Below are positions 18,013 to 27,188 of a stretch of DNA of 64,000 bases, one piece after another. Origin of the DNA: Citreimonas salinaria (lineage in GTDB: Bacteria; Pseudomonadota; Alphaproteobacteria; Rhodobacterales; Rhodobacteraceae); assembly GCF_900107235.1 (NCBI RefSeq), contig NZ_FNPF01000018.1, positions 27,625 to 91,624 on the forward strand, in the 5' to 3' direction. The notes beneath the pieces are model-generated. The model was not told where the DNA came from. It saw nothing but the letters and a program-made list of their open reading frames with translations, and did not search any database. The position numbers and the translations under genes were made by a program. Within the stretch, counting starts at the first letter, position 1. Each line of letters starts with the position of its first letter.

Positions 18013-19689
18013 ATGCCCAAAGAGTGTGAACACGGCGACCGTCAGGTCCTCGACGGTGTCGCGGTGGACGTGATGGAGCGTTTCGAAGACGGGCTTGGGC
18101 ATCTGTCCCGGGTCCGCATGGGCGCTCGGGCCCTGGGCGAAACCGTCGAGAGCTTGTTGGCCCTGACCGAGGATCGGCACGACGGCGATGCCAAGGCCGA
18201 AGATCCGCTGGTGCAGTTCCTCACGCACGCGCGCGTGATCCTCGACCGCTCGGGCGAGACCGCGCGGCTGCTGTCCGAGCCGTCGTTTTCCGAGACGCTC
18301 GCGCAGATGGACTCGGATCTGCGTCAGTTGCGCGACCGCGCGACCGAGCTGCGCTCGGTGACCTACCTGACCAAGATCGTCTGCGCCGAGAACACCATCG
18401 AAAACGCGCGCCTCGACCCCTTCATCCGCACGCTTGAACAACGCTCGGTCGAACTGCGCGAGATTTCGGGCGATGCCATCCACGCCTCGTCCGCGATCAG
18501 GATCGCCAGCGGCGAGGCCGCGGCCAAGCTGTCGTCGCTTGGAGCCACGTTCGGCGAACTGGTCCAAACCGCGCAAGGCGCGGCCACCGAGATCGGTACG
18601 CTGGCCGAAGGGCACGCGCGACACATCGCGGTGGTCCGCGACAACAGCCGGCAGTTGGCCGAGGACATCGGCGGCGCGGTGACGCGACTGATCGACTGCC
18701 TGCAATTTCCCGACGCGTTCTCGCAGCGCCGCGAACACGTGGTCGCGATCATCGCGGCGCGCGACGCGACGACGGACGCGGCCGAAAGGCACGCCTTGGG
18801 CCGAATCGCGGCGGCACAGCTGGCCTCGATGGGCGAGGCGCTGGTCAGGGTAACGCAGGACGCGCAGGCGGCCCTGTCGATGGTGACGGCCAGCGTGGAT
18901 GCCTGCGACCTGTCTGGCGGTGCCGCGCACGGCGGCCCGTCGGCGCAATGGCTGCAGGCGGCGCATCGCGGCAACGGCCTGATGCGGGAGGCCGCGGATG
19001 CGGGCCGGTCCAGACTCGACGCCTCGCTTGCCCTTGTCGACGGCGTGCTTGGGCACATCGCCGCTGCGATAGCCGGCCTTGAGGCCTCGGTCGATCTGAA
19101 CGGCAGTCTCGAGAACTCGGCCCGTAACGCGGCGATTTCGGCCAGCCGCGCGGGGGATTCGGGCTCGGCGCTTCATGTTCTTTCGCAGAACGTCCACCAA
19201 GTGGTGCTTGCCACGACCACGCTGACCGAGCGGTTGGCCAAGGCGCTGCAGCGCGTGCACCGCGTATCGGACGATCTCAAGGGCGCCGGCCTGCGCGAGG
19301 AACTTGAAACCCTGGATCGCATCCAGTCCGGAGCGAAGGCGATGGCCGAAACCCAGAAGCACATGCTGCACAGGCTGGGGGGACAGCAATTAGATCTGTC
19401 CCGGCAGGCGAGCGAAATCCGTCACGCGGCCGAAAGCGCAAGCGCCGCCTTCAGGACGGCCGCACAAGAGGCACCGCGGCTGGAAATGATCGCCGCGCAG
19501 CAGGAACAGGTGCTGAACCTAGGCGAAGCCGACGCCGGCGTCGATCTGTCCTGGGTCGAGGCATTGTACACGATGGAGGAGGAGCGCAGCGTGCACCGCG
19601 CGCTATATCCCGCCAGTGCGTCTGCCGCCATGGGCGCCTCGGCCGTGGCCGAGGAGGCCGACGACGACCTGGATGGCTTCCTGATGTGA
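18013..19689 (+). CDS. Large helical chemotaxis-linked protein, possible CheZ-like
   Basis: A 558-residue soluble, almost entirely helical, alanine-rich protein with no signal peptide or membrane segment; I do not recognise a named family. It is transcribed away from the che operon from a shared 138-base region. Two features recall CheZ, the CheY-P phosphatase: (1) LQFPDAFSQRREHVV, in which D234 and Q238 have the D-x3-Q spacing of the CheZ active site and follow a conserved-looking phenylalanine; (2) an acidic C-terminus ADDDLDGFLM, similar in character to the CheY-binding tail of CheZ. It is more than twice CheZ length and has no HAMP or receptor hairpin. GTG at 17998 is in frame, but GGGGAGG just after it is the ribosome site for ATG 18013. 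Function is inference. Confidence 0.65.
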   Translation: MPKECEHGDRQVLDGVAVDVMERFEDGLGHLSRVRMGARALGETVESLLALTEDRHDGDAKAEDPLVQFLTHARVILDRSGETARLLSEPSFSETLAQMDSDLRQLRDRATELRSVTYLTKIVCAENTIENARLDPFIRTLEQRSVELREISGDAIHASSAIRIASGEAAAKLSSLGATFGELVQTAQGAATEIGTLAEGHARHIAVVRDNSRQLAEDIGGAVTRLIDCLQFPDAFSQRREHVVAIIAARDATTDAAERHALGRIAAAQLASMGEALVRVTQDAQAALSMVTASVDACDLSGGAAHGGPSAQWLQAAHRGNGLMREAADAGRSRLDASLALVDGVLGHIAAAIAGLEASVDLNGSLENSARNAAISASRAGDSGSALHVLSQNVHQVVLATTTLTERLAKALQRVHRVSDDLKGAGLREELETLDRIQSGAKAMAETQKHMLHRLGGQQLDLSRQASEIRHAAESASAAFRTAAQEAPRLEMIAAQQEQVLNLGEADAGVDLSWVEALYTMEEERSVHRALYPASASAAMGASAVAEEADDDLDGFLM

Positions 19690-19758
19690 CGCGGGTCCTC
19701 CGGGACCGAACGCCTCCGGCGCCTTCGCGATACCCAGGATACTCGGGCATTGTCTTTT

Positions 19759-19775
19759 CTGACTGAATCGGTCAG
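19759..19775. promoter_or_regulatory. Candidate iron-responsive palindrome ahead of imelysin cluster
   Basis: CTGACTGAATCGGTCAG is a near-perfect 17-base inverted repeat, about 150 bases before the first imelysin gene. It is the best copy of the motif also found at 3854-3870 before the hemP operon. Assignment to an iron-responsive regulator (Iron-Rhodo box type) is inference from the two iron contexts. Confidence 0.58.
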
Positions 19776-19890
19776 TTAAAGGCACGGCGTCGCACGCCCG
19801 CGCGCGAGGACAGCCAATGGTTCGCCACCCGCCAGTTTCCCGTGCCTGCCGCGGCGCGCACCGCCCGGGCGTGTGCGATTCCGGCTCGGC

Positions 19891-19904
19891 GTGATGCGCA
19901 TCAC
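19891..19904. promoter_or_regulatory. Perfect 14-base palindrome before imelysin gene
   Basis: GTGATGCGCATCAC is a perfect palindrome ending 21 bases before the start codon of the first imelysin gene. It resembles a Crp/Fnr-type arrangement only loosely (GTGAT...ATCAC). Its position so near the start would suit a repressor site or an mRNA hairpin over the ribosome site. Confidence 0.3.
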
Positions 19905-19925
19905 ACAAACGGACGAGGGAACGAC

Positions 19926-21191
19926 ATGATGATCCGCACTCTACTTGCCACCACGGCCATGACCGCCGGGCTTGCCGGCGCGGCGGGGGCGCAGACGACG
20001 CCAGAGGTGCTCGAAACCTACGCGGACATTGCCGCCGCGAAATACGAGGACAGCGCCATCGCCGCGCGCCGCCTGCAGGACGCCGTGGCGGCGCTGCTCG
20101 CGACGCCGTCGGCCCGGACGCTTCAGGCGGCGCGCGACGCCTGGCTCGAGGCGCGCGTTCCGTACCAGCAGACCGAGGTGTACCGGTTCGGCAACCCGAT
20201 CGTCGACGACTGGGAGGGCAAGGTGAACGCCTGGCCGCTGGACGAGGGGCTGATCGACTACGTCGAAGGCGACTATGCCGGACCCACCGACGAGAACCAG
20301 CTGGCCGCGCTCAACGTGATCGCCAACCCCGAGTTCAGCCTGTCGGGCCAGACGATCGACGCGTCCGAGATCACGCCGGCCCTGCTCGAGGAAGAACTGC
20401 ACGAGGTCGACGGGATCGAGGCGAACGTCGCCACCGGCTACCACGCGATCGAGTTCCTGCTCTGGGGCCAGGACCTCAACGGGCATGGCGACGGCGCCGG
20501 CAGCCGCCCCTGGACCGACTACGCCCAGGGCGACGACTGCACCAACGGCAATTGCGACCGCCGCGCCGAGTACCTGCAGGCCGCGACCGACCTGCTGGTG
20601 TCCGACCTGGAATGGATGGCGGCGCAATGGGCCGAGGGCGGCGAGGCGCGCACCGGGATCATGGCCGACGAGAAGGCCGGCCTGTCTGCCATGCTGACCG
20701 GCATGGGGTCGCTGTCCTACGGCGAATTGGCGGGCGAGCGGATGCGCCTGGGCCTGATGCTGAACGATCCCGAGGAAGAGCACGACTGCTTCTCCGACAA
20801 CACCCACAACAGCCACTACTACGACGGCATGGGCGTGCGGAACGTCTACATGGGCGGTTACGTCCGGATCGACGGCTCGCTGGTCTCCGGGCCGGGGCTG
20901 GGCGACCTGGTGGCGGCCAACGACCAGGCGCTCGACGCCGAAATGCAGGCGCGGCTGGACGACACGATGACGGCGCTGGGCCGGATCAAGACCGCCGCCG
21001 AGGCGGGCCTTGCCTACGACCAGATGCTCGCACGCGGCAACGAGGGCGGCGAGATGCTGATCATGGGCGGCGTCGATTCGCTGATCGCGCAGACCCGCAC
21101 GATCGAACGGATCGTCGCCGCGCTCGACCTCGGCGGGATCGAGATCGAGGGCTCGGACAGCCTTGACGATCCGTCTGCCGTCTTCCAGTGA
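19926..21191 (+). CDS. Imelysin-family periplasmic iron-regulated protein
   Basis: A 421-residue secreted protein of the imelysin (peptidase M75 / IrpA) family. The signal peptide ends near AGAAGAQ. The family's GxHxxE-type motif is present as GYHAIEFLLWGQD near residue 178, and the imelysin end helix is also visible. Imelysins are usually iron-regulated and thought to handle iron at the cell surface or in the periplasm rather than act as proteases. It is the first gene of a four-gene run (imelysin, di-heme oxidoreductase, imelysin, DUF1513) behind an iron-type palindrome. Confidence 0.9.
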   Translation: MMIRTLLATTAMTAGLAGAAGAQTTPEVLETYADIAAAKYEDSAIAARRLQDAVAALLATPSARTLQAARDAWLEARVPYQQTEVYRFGNPIVDDWEGKVNAWPLDEGLIDYVEGDYAGPTDENQLAALNVIANPEFSLSGQTIDASEITPALLEEELHEVDGIEANVATGYHAIEFLLWGQDLNGHGDGAGSRPWTDYAQGDDCTNGNCDRRAEYLQAATDLLVSDLEWMAAQWAEGGEARTGIMADEKAGLSAMLTGMGSLSYGELAGERMRLGLMLNDPEEEHDCFSDNTHNSHYYDGMGVRNVYMGGYVRIDGSLVSGPGLGDLVAANDQALDAEMQARLDDTMTALGRIKTAAEAGLAYDQMLARGNEGGEMLIMGGVDSLIAQTRTIERIVAALDLGGIEIEGSDSLDDPSAVFQ

Positions 21192-21247
21192 CACCCGGTC
21201 CGGGGGCGCGGTCGATCCGCGCCCTCGGCTCGGCTGAAGGATCTCCG

Positions 21248-22804
21248 ATGATGCGCGTCTTCTTCGCCCTGCTGTCCTGTGCCGCCGCGCTGGTCGTCCC
21301 GGTCCTCGGCCTTGCCACGCAACCCGATCCGGTGACCTCCGACAGCCTGAGCGACGTGCACCTGAACGTGGTCCCCCGCACGGATGACGAGCGCGGGCGG
21401 GTCGCCAAGATCACCGCGCTGCCCACCGAATTCGACACCGCCTGGCCGTTCGAGGAGAACGCCGGTGGCGCCCAGACCGTGCGGGCACGGAACACGGCCG
21501 ACGCCTTCTCGCAGCCCGCGGCCAATCTCAACTTCGCGCAGGAACTCGACTTCAAGGTCGGCAACGGGATGTTCCGCCGGATCTGGGTCTCGGCGCCGGC
21601 CTCGACGCTGGCCTCGGACGGGCTGGGGCCGCTGTTCAACGCGCGGTCCTGCCAGCGCTGCCACCTCAAGGACGGGCGCGGCCATCCGCCCGAAGGCCCC
21701 GACGACACCGCTGTATCGATGTTCCTGCGAGTGTCGATTCCCGCGCCGGAACCGGTCGACATCCAGCGCTACATCGCTGGCACCCATGCCACGGCGCCCG
21801 ATCCGACCTACGGCACCCAGTTGCAGGATTTCAGCCTGCCGGGCCAAGCGCCCGAATACCGCCTGCAGATCGACTACGACGAGGTCGAGGTGCCCCTGTC
21901 CGGCGGCGAGACGGCGACCCTGCGCCGACCGACCTATACCGCGGCCGACCTGGGCTACGGCCCGCTGCACCCGGGCGCGATGCTCAGCCCGCGCATAGCT
22001 CCCCAGATGATCGGCATGGGCCTGCTCGAGGCGATCCCGGCCGAGGAGATCCTGGCCCGCGTTGATCCGGACGATGCGGACGGCGACGGCATTTCGGGTA
22101 AGCCCCAGATCGTCTGGTCCGACGCGCACGACGCGCCCATGCTGGGCCGCTTCGGCCACAAGGCGGGCAACCCGACGGTGCTGGAACAGACGGCCAGCGC
22201 CTTCGCCGGCGATATCGGCATCTCGAACCCGCTCCACACCGCCGGGTCGGGCGAATGCACCGATCTGCAGACCGACTGCACCGCCGCTCTGCACGGCGGA
22301 GATCCCGAACAGGGCGGGTTCGAGATCGATCAGGTGGGGCTCGACCTCGTCAGCTTCTACAGCCGCACGCTTGCCGTGCCCGCCCGCCGCGACGTGGACG
22401 CCCCGCAGGTTCTGCACGGACGCCAGGTGTTCTTCGACAGCGGCTGTGCCGCCTGCCACCAGCCGAACCACGTCACGCACCGGCTGGAGGGCGAGGACCC
22501 GGCCAGCTTCCAGCTGATCTGGCCCTACACGGACATGCTGCTGCACGACATGGGGCCGGGCCTGGCCGACAACCGGCCAGAGGGCCGCGCCGACGGACAG
22601 GAATGGCGCACCGCGCCGCTCTGGGGGATCGGCCTGACCAAAACGGTCTCGGGGCATACGCAATTCCTGCACGACGGCCGCGCGCGCTCGCTGCTCGAGG
22701 CGGTGCTGTGGCACGGCGGCGAGGCGCAGGCCGCCCGCGACATTGTGGTCGCCATGCCGCCCGAGGACCGCGTCGCGCTGATCCGCTTCCTGGAGAGCCT
22801 ATGA
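21248..22804 (+). CDS. Di-heme oxidoreductase family c-type cytochrome (DUF1111)
   Basis: A 518-residue secreted protein of the di-heme oxidoreductase (DHOR, once thiol oxidoreductase, DUF1111) family. A signal peptide is followed by two heme c sites: CQRCH from residue 135 and CAACH from residue 400. The family motif NARSCQRCHLKDGRGHPPEG and, in the C-terminal half, TAPLWGIGLTKTVSGH and FLHDGRARSLLEAVLWHGGEA are clear. In other bacteria this gene pairs with imelysin genes under iron control; electron transfer linked to iron handling is the likely role. Start ATG 21248 follows GAAGGAT. Its stop overlaps the next start. Confidence 0.92.
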   Translation: MMRVFFALLSCAAALVVPVLGLATQPDPVTSDSLSDVHLNVVPRTDDERGRVAKITALPTEFDTAWPFEENAGGAQTVRARNTADAFSQPAANLNFAQELDFKVGNGMFRRIWVSAPASTLASDGLGPLFNARSCQRCHLKDGRGHPPEGPDDTAVSMFLRVSIPAPEPVDIQRYIAGTHATAPDPTYGTQLQDFSLPGQAPEYRLQIDYDEVEVPLSGGETATLRRPTYTAADLGYGPLHPGAMLSPRIAPQMIGMGLLEAIPAEEILARVDPDDADGDGISGKPQIVWSDAHDAPMLGRFGHKAGNPTVLEQTASAFAGDIGISNPLHTAGSGECTDLQTDCTAALHGGDPEQGGFEIDQVGLDLVSFYSRTLAVPARRDVDAPQVLHGRQVFFDSGCAACHQPNHVTHRLEGEDPASFQLIWPYTDMLLHDMGPGLADNRPEGRADGQEWRTAPLWGIGLTKTVSGHTQFLHDGRARSLLEAVLWHGGEAQAARDIVVAMPPEDRVALIRFLESL

Positions 22805-23799
22805 AACCGTTCCGCACCGCCGCCCTTGCCCTGTGCCTCGCGGCGCCCGCCGCCGCCGGCGTCGACGAGGCGATCGACCGCCACGTCCTGCCCGGCCTGG
22901 CCGCCTTCGCGGCCGCGACCGAAACCCTTGCGCAGAACGCGGAGGCGGATTGCCGCCCCGAGGCGCTGCAACCCGCGTTCCAGGCGGCGTTCGACGCCTG
23001 GATGCGCGTCGCCGACCTGCGGCTCGGCCCGTCCGAGACCGGCGCGCTGTCGATCGCGTTCTGGCCCGACGCCCGCGGTTTCACGCCGCGCACGCTGTCG
23101 GGCCTGATCGCCGATCAGGATCCTGTCGCCCGCGACGCCGCGGCCTATGCCGAGGTGTCCATCGCCGCGCGCGGGCTCTTCGCGCTGGAAATGCTGCTCT
23201 ACGACGAGGCCTTCGCCGGCTACGACGCTGAGAGCTACACCTGCGCCCTGGTCACCACCGTCGCGCGTGATCTGGACGGGCAGGCCGACGCGCTCGTCAC
23301 GGTCTGGGCGCAGGACTACGCCGATACGCTGCGCAGCGCGGGCGAGCCGGGCAACGCCACCTTCCTGACGGAAGACGAGGCGATCCGCGCGCTCTACACG
23401 CAGATCCTCTCCGGCCTCCAATTCACCGCCGACCAGCGGCTCGGCGCTCCGATGGGCACGCTCGACCGCCCCCGCCCCGCACGGGCCGAGGCGCGCCGCT
23501 CGGCCCGCAGCCTGCGCAACGTCGTCCTGGCGGCCGAGGCGGCGCATGACCTCGCCGCCGCCCTGGCAGAGGGCCTGACGGATGGCGATCTGCCGCAGAC
23601 CGCGGCCGCGATGGAGCGCGTGCGCGCGGCCGCGCAGGCCGTCGACGACCCCGCCTTCCAGGACGTGACCGACCCGCAGGCCCGCCTGCACGCCGAGGTG
23701 CTGCAACAGGCCGTGCGCGGCCTGCGCGACGCCATCGGGGCCGAGCTCGGGGCGCCGCTCGGCATCGCGCCAGGCTTCAACTCGCAGGACGGAGACTGA
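22801..23799 (+). CDS. Second imelysin-family protein
   Basis: A 332-residue periplasmic protein with a signal peptide ending at AAPAAAG. It is a more diverged imelysin-like protein; the motif region reads RGLFALEMLLYDEAFAGYDAES, so the histidine of the GxHxxE motif is replaced, as is common in this second-type imelysin. It overlaps the DHOR gene by four bases (ATGA) and is followed after two bases by the DUF1513 gene, so the cluster is an operon. Confidence 0.85.
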   Translation: MKPFRTAALALCLAAPAAAGVDEAIDRHVLPGLAAFAAATETLAQNAEADCRPEALQPAFQAAFDAWMRVADLRLGPSETGALSIAFWPDARGFTPRTLSGLIADQDPVARDAAAYAEVSIAARGLFALEMLLYDEAFAGYDAESYTCALVTTVARDLDGQADALVTVWAQDYADTLRSAGEPGNATFLTEDEAIRALYTQILSGLQFTADQRLGAPMGTLDRPRPARAEARRSARSLRNVVLAAEAAHDLAAALAEGLTDGDLPQTAAAMERVRAAAQAVDDPAFQDVTDPQARLHAEVLQQAVRGLRDAIGAELGAPLGIAPGFNSQDGD

Positions 23800-23801
23800 T
23801 C

Positions 23802-24872
23802 ATGACCACCCGCCGCGGCTTTCTCGCCTCGCTGCTGGCCGTCGGGGCCGCGCCGCGGCTGGGCTGGGCCGAAGCGGGCGATCCGTCCTACATCGCCGCC
23901 GCGCGCGACGCGGCCGGCGGCTTCGCGCTCTACGGGCTCGACGGTTCGGGCGGCGTCACCTTCCGCGTACCGCTGCCCGCGCGCGGCCATGCCGGCGCCG
24001 GCCATCCGGCACGGGCCGAGGCTGTTGCCTTCGCGCGCCGGCCCGGCGCGTTCGCGCTGGTCATCGACTGCGCGCGCGGCATGGTGCTCCACCGCCTGAC
24101 GCCGCCCGCCAACCGGCACTTCAACGGCCACGGCGTCTTTGCCCGCTCGGGCACGCGGCTGTTCACCAGCGAGCAGGCCGGCGACACCAGCGCGGGCGTC
24201 ATCGGGATCTGGGACGCCGAGGCCGGCTATGCCCGCATAGGCGAAATGCCGACCGGCGGCATCGGCCCGCACGACCTGCGGCTGATGCCGGACGGCGGAA
24301 CGCTGGTCGTCGCCAATGGCGGGATCGCCACCGACCCGACCGACCGGACCAAGCTCAACATCCCCACGATGCGGCCAGGCCTCGCCTACCTCGACCTCGA
24401 CGGCACGATCCTCGACCAGATCGAGCTGACGCCCGACCTGCACCGGAACTCGATCCGGCACCTCGCGGTGCGCGGGGACGGTCTGGTCGGCTTCGCGATG
24501 CAGTGGCAGGGAGAGACGGGCGCCGCGATGCCGCTGCTGGGTCTGCACCGGCGCGGCGCGGCGCCCGTGCTGGCCACCGCGCCACTGGCCGACGAGTTGG
24601 CGATGGACGGCTATGCCGGCAGCGTCGCCTTCGACGGCGGGGGCGCCGAGCTGGCGATCACCTCGCCGCGCGGCGGGCGGCTGCACCGGTTCTCGGACCA
24701 GGGCCGCTTTCTGGGCGTGGTGTCGCGCGCGGATGTCTGCGGGCTGGCGCCGGACGCCGCCGGCTATCTCGCCAGCGACGGGCTGGGCGGTCTGATCTCG
24801 GTCGAGGGCGGACGGCCGGCCCCGCTGGCGCGGCTCGACTGCGCCTGGGACAATCACATCGTCGCGCTGTAG
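23802..24872 (+). CDS. DUF1513 protein with Tat signal (beta-propeller-like)
   Basis: A 356-residue protein exported by the Tat route, judging from TTRRGFLASLLAVGAA at its N-terminus. The rest has repeated strands with GGxL/LxVANGG and FDGGGAEL elements that fit the propeller-like DUF1513 fold. DUF1513 genes travel with imelysin and DHOR genes; their biochemical function is not known. The gene ends seven bases before the end of ccoS on the other strand. Confidence 0.85.
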   Translation: MTTRRGFLASLLAVGAAPRLGWAEAGDPSYIAAARDAAGGFALYGLDGSGGVTFRVPLPARGHAGAGHPARAEAVAFARRPGAFALVIDCARGMVLHRLTPPANRHFNGHGVFARSGTRLFTSEQAGDTSAGVIGIWDAEAGYARIGEMPTGGIGPHDLRLMPDGGTLVVANGGIATDPTDRTKLNIPTMRPGLAYLDLDGTILDQIELTPDLHRNSIRHLAVRGDGLVGFAMQWQGETGAAMPLLGLHRRGAAPVLATAPLADELAMDGYAGSVAFDGGGAELAITSPRGGRLHRFSDQGRFLGVVSRADVCGLAPDAAGYLASDGLGGLISVEGGRPAPLARLDCAWDNHIVAL

Positions 24873-24879
24873 CGCGCCC

Positions 24880-25053
24880 TCAGGATCGCGTCCCGGGCGG
24901 GCAGGGCGCGTCGTCGTGCTCGGGCGACAGCGCGCGGGCCTGGTCGCCGGCCGGGTCGTCGTATTGTCCCGACCGGATCGTCCAGACGAAGGTGGCAAGC
25001 CCCGCCAGCCCCATCAGAAGCGACACGGGTATGAGGATGACCAGAACGTTCAT
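24880..25053 (-). CDS. ccoS: cbb3 oxidase maturation protein CcoS
   Basis: A 57-residue protein with one membrane helix (VLVILIPVSLLMGLAGLATF) followed by the typical W-T-I-R-S-G-Q-Y-D-D-P motif of CcoS/FixS, needed to insert cofactors into the cbb3 oxidase. The start overlaps the ccoI stop (ATGA). It is the last gene of ccoGHIS. Confidence 0.9.
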   Translation of the reverse strand: MNVLVILIPVSLLMGLAGLATFVWTIRSGQYDDPAGDQARALSPEHDDAPCPPGTRS

Positions 25054-27188
25054 GCGTAGCGCCTTACCGCGTTGAGGGTGACCACCAGCGACGAGCCCGA
25101 CATCGCCAGCGCCGCCCAGAACGGCGTGACGTGGCCCATCATCGCCAGCGGCACGGCCAGAGCGTTGTAGGCGATCGCGATGCTGATGTTCTGGCGCATC
25201 CGGCCCACGGCCCGGCCGGCAGTGGCCAGCGCCAGCGCCGCGCCCGACAGCCCGCTCGACAGCAGGACCACGTCGGCCGCGTTGCGCGCCGCGTCCAGCG
25301 CGGAGCCCGGCGCGATGCTGGCATGCGCCACCGCGAGGCAGCCGGTGTCGTTCAGCCCGTCGCCGACCATCAGCACCCGGTGCCCCTTGTCCGCCTCGCG
25401 CTCGACCCACGCGACCTTGTCGGCAGGCCGCAGGCGGCTCATCGCGCAGGCGATGCCAAGCGCATCGGCCACCCGCCGCACGGCCGCCGAGGTGTCGCCC
25501 GACAGCAGCGCCACGTCCCGCCCGGTCGCGCGGATGTCGCGCACCAGCGCCGGCGCGGACGGGTCGAGGCTTTCTGCGATCGGAAGGACGACCGGCGGCT
25601 GCGCTCCGATCTGCAGGCAGGTCGCGCCGTCGCCGGACGCGTCCAGCCATGCACAGCGCCCCAGCCGGACAACCTCGCCGTTCCAGCGCCCTTCGACGCC
25701 GTCGCCGCTGTATTCGCGCAGCGCGTCGACCGCGGCGGGCGCGATGCCGCGCGCCGACGCGGCCCGCGCGATGGCGCGCGAAACCGGGTGCGACGACCCG
25801 GCCGCAAGACCCGCCGCGATCGCCAGCGCGTCGTCGGGCACGCCCGCGCCCAGCGTCGGGGTGCCGCTGGTCAACGTGCCGGTCTTGTCGATCGCCACCA
25901 TGTCGACCTCGGACAGCCGCTCCAGCGCGGTCTGCGATTTCACCACGATCCCCTGCCGGAACAGCCGCCCCGTCGCCACGGTCGAGACCGCGGGCACCGC
26001 CAGCGCCAGCGCGCAGGGGCAGGTGATGACCAGGACCGAGATCGCGATGTCCAGCGACAGCCAGCCGTCGCCCGTCATCGCCAGCCACGCGACGAAGGTC
26101 GCGGCCCCAAGCAGGTGCACGACCGGCGCGTAAAGCCGCGCGGCGCGGTCCGCGATGCCGGTGTAGCGGCTGCGCTGCGTTTCGGCAGTTGCCACGATCT
26201 CGGCCATCCGCGCCAGCGTCGTGTCGCGCCCGGCGCGGTCGACGCGCACCGTCAGCAGCCCGGTCAGCGAGGTCTCGCCCGCCGTCACCGCGTCGCCGGG
26301 GCCGGCGGGTTCCGGCGCGCTTTCGCCGGTCAGCACGGCGCGGTCCAGATCGGTACGCCCCGTCACGATGGTGCCGTCGGCCGGCAGGCGGTCGCCCGGG
26401 CGCACGCGGATCAGGTCGCCGGGCACCAGCGCCTCGGCGGCCACCACGGTCTCGCGCTCGCCGTCGAGGCGCAGGGCCTGCGGCGCCTCGAGCGCGGCAA
26501 GCTCGGCCGCGGCGGACCGCGCTGCGGCGCGGCCGCGCCGCTCCAGGTAGCGGCCGATCAGCAGGAAGAAGGTCAGCGCCAGCGCCGCGTCGAACCAGCC
26601 GGCGCGGTGGTTGAAGCCCAGCGCGCTGGCCATCGAGGCCGTGGTGGCCAGCACGATCGCGATCGAGATCGGGACGTCCATGTTGGTCCGCCCCTTGCGC
26701 AGCACCCCTGCGGCGGAGCGGAAGAACGGCTGGCCGGCAAAGGCCACCGCGGGGATCGTGATGCTCGCGGAAACTAGGTGGAACACCTGCGCCGTCACGC
26801 CGGTGGCGCCGCTCCAGACCGCGACCGACAACAGCATCACGTTCATCATGGCAAAGCCCGCCACGCCGATCCGCGTAAGCAGGTCGCGCGACACGGTATC
26901 CTGGGGACCCAGCCGGCCGGGGTCCAGCCGCTCGGCCCGGTGGCCGACCGCGGCCAGCGCCGCGACCAGCGGTGCCGTGGCCAGCGCGGGCGCGGTGACC
27001 GCCACACGCTTCAGCGTCAGGTTCACGCGGGCGGACTCGACCCCCGGCACCGCGTTCAGAGCGGATTCCACCGACGTGATGCAGGCGCCGCAATGGATGT
27101 CGGGCAGATGCAGCAGGTGCGTCGGCCTTCCGTCCGAAACCGCCTCGGGCGGCGGCAGCGCCGAGCAGGCAGGGCAGGCGGCGCTCAT
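25050..27188 (-). CDS. ccoI: Copper-transporting P-type ATPase CcoI
   Basis: Copper-exporting P1B-type ATPase of 712 residues required for the cbb3 oxidase. N-terminal cysteines (CPAC) and a heavy-metal domain with HCGACI come first; the transmembrane metal site is TCPCALALAVP, the phosphorylation site DKTGTLTSGTP and the hinge GDGLNDT. It starts inside the ccoH stop region (ATGA) and overlaps ccoS in the same way. CcoI is thought to supply copper to the periplasmic side for CcoN. Confidence 0.94.
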   Translation of the reverse strand: MSAACPACSALPPPEAVSDGRPTHLLHLPDIHCGACITSVESALNAVPGVESARVNLTLKRVAVTAPALATAPLVAALAAVGHRAERLDPGRLGPQDTVSRDLLTRIGVAGFAMMNVMLLSVAVWSGATGVTAQVFHLVSASITIPAVAFAGQPFFRSAAGVLRKGRTNMDVPISIAIVLATTASMASALGFNHRAGWFDAALALTFFLLIGRYLERRGRAAARSAAAELAALEAPQALRLDGERETVVAAEALVPGDLIRVRPGDRLPADGTIVTGRTDLDRAVLTGESAPEPAGPGDAVTAGETSLTGLLTVRVDRAGRDTTLARMAEIVATAETQRSRYTGIADRAARLYAPVVHLLGAATFVAWLAMTGDGWLSLDIAISVLVITCPCALALAVPAVSTVATGRLFRQGIVVKSQTALERLSEVDMVAIDKTGTLTSGTPTLGAGVPDDALAIAAGLAAGSSHPVSRAIARAASARGIAPAAVDALREYSGDGVEGRWNGEVVRLGRCAWLDASGDGATCLQIGAQPPVVLPIAESLDPSAPALVRDIRATGRDVALLSGDTSAAVRRVADALGIACAMSRLRPADKVAWVEREADKGHRVLMVGDGLNDTGCLAVAHASIAPGSALDAARNAADVVLLSSGLSGAALALATAGRAVGRMRQNISIAIAYNALAVPLAMMGHVTPFWAALAMSGSSLVVTLNAVRRYA

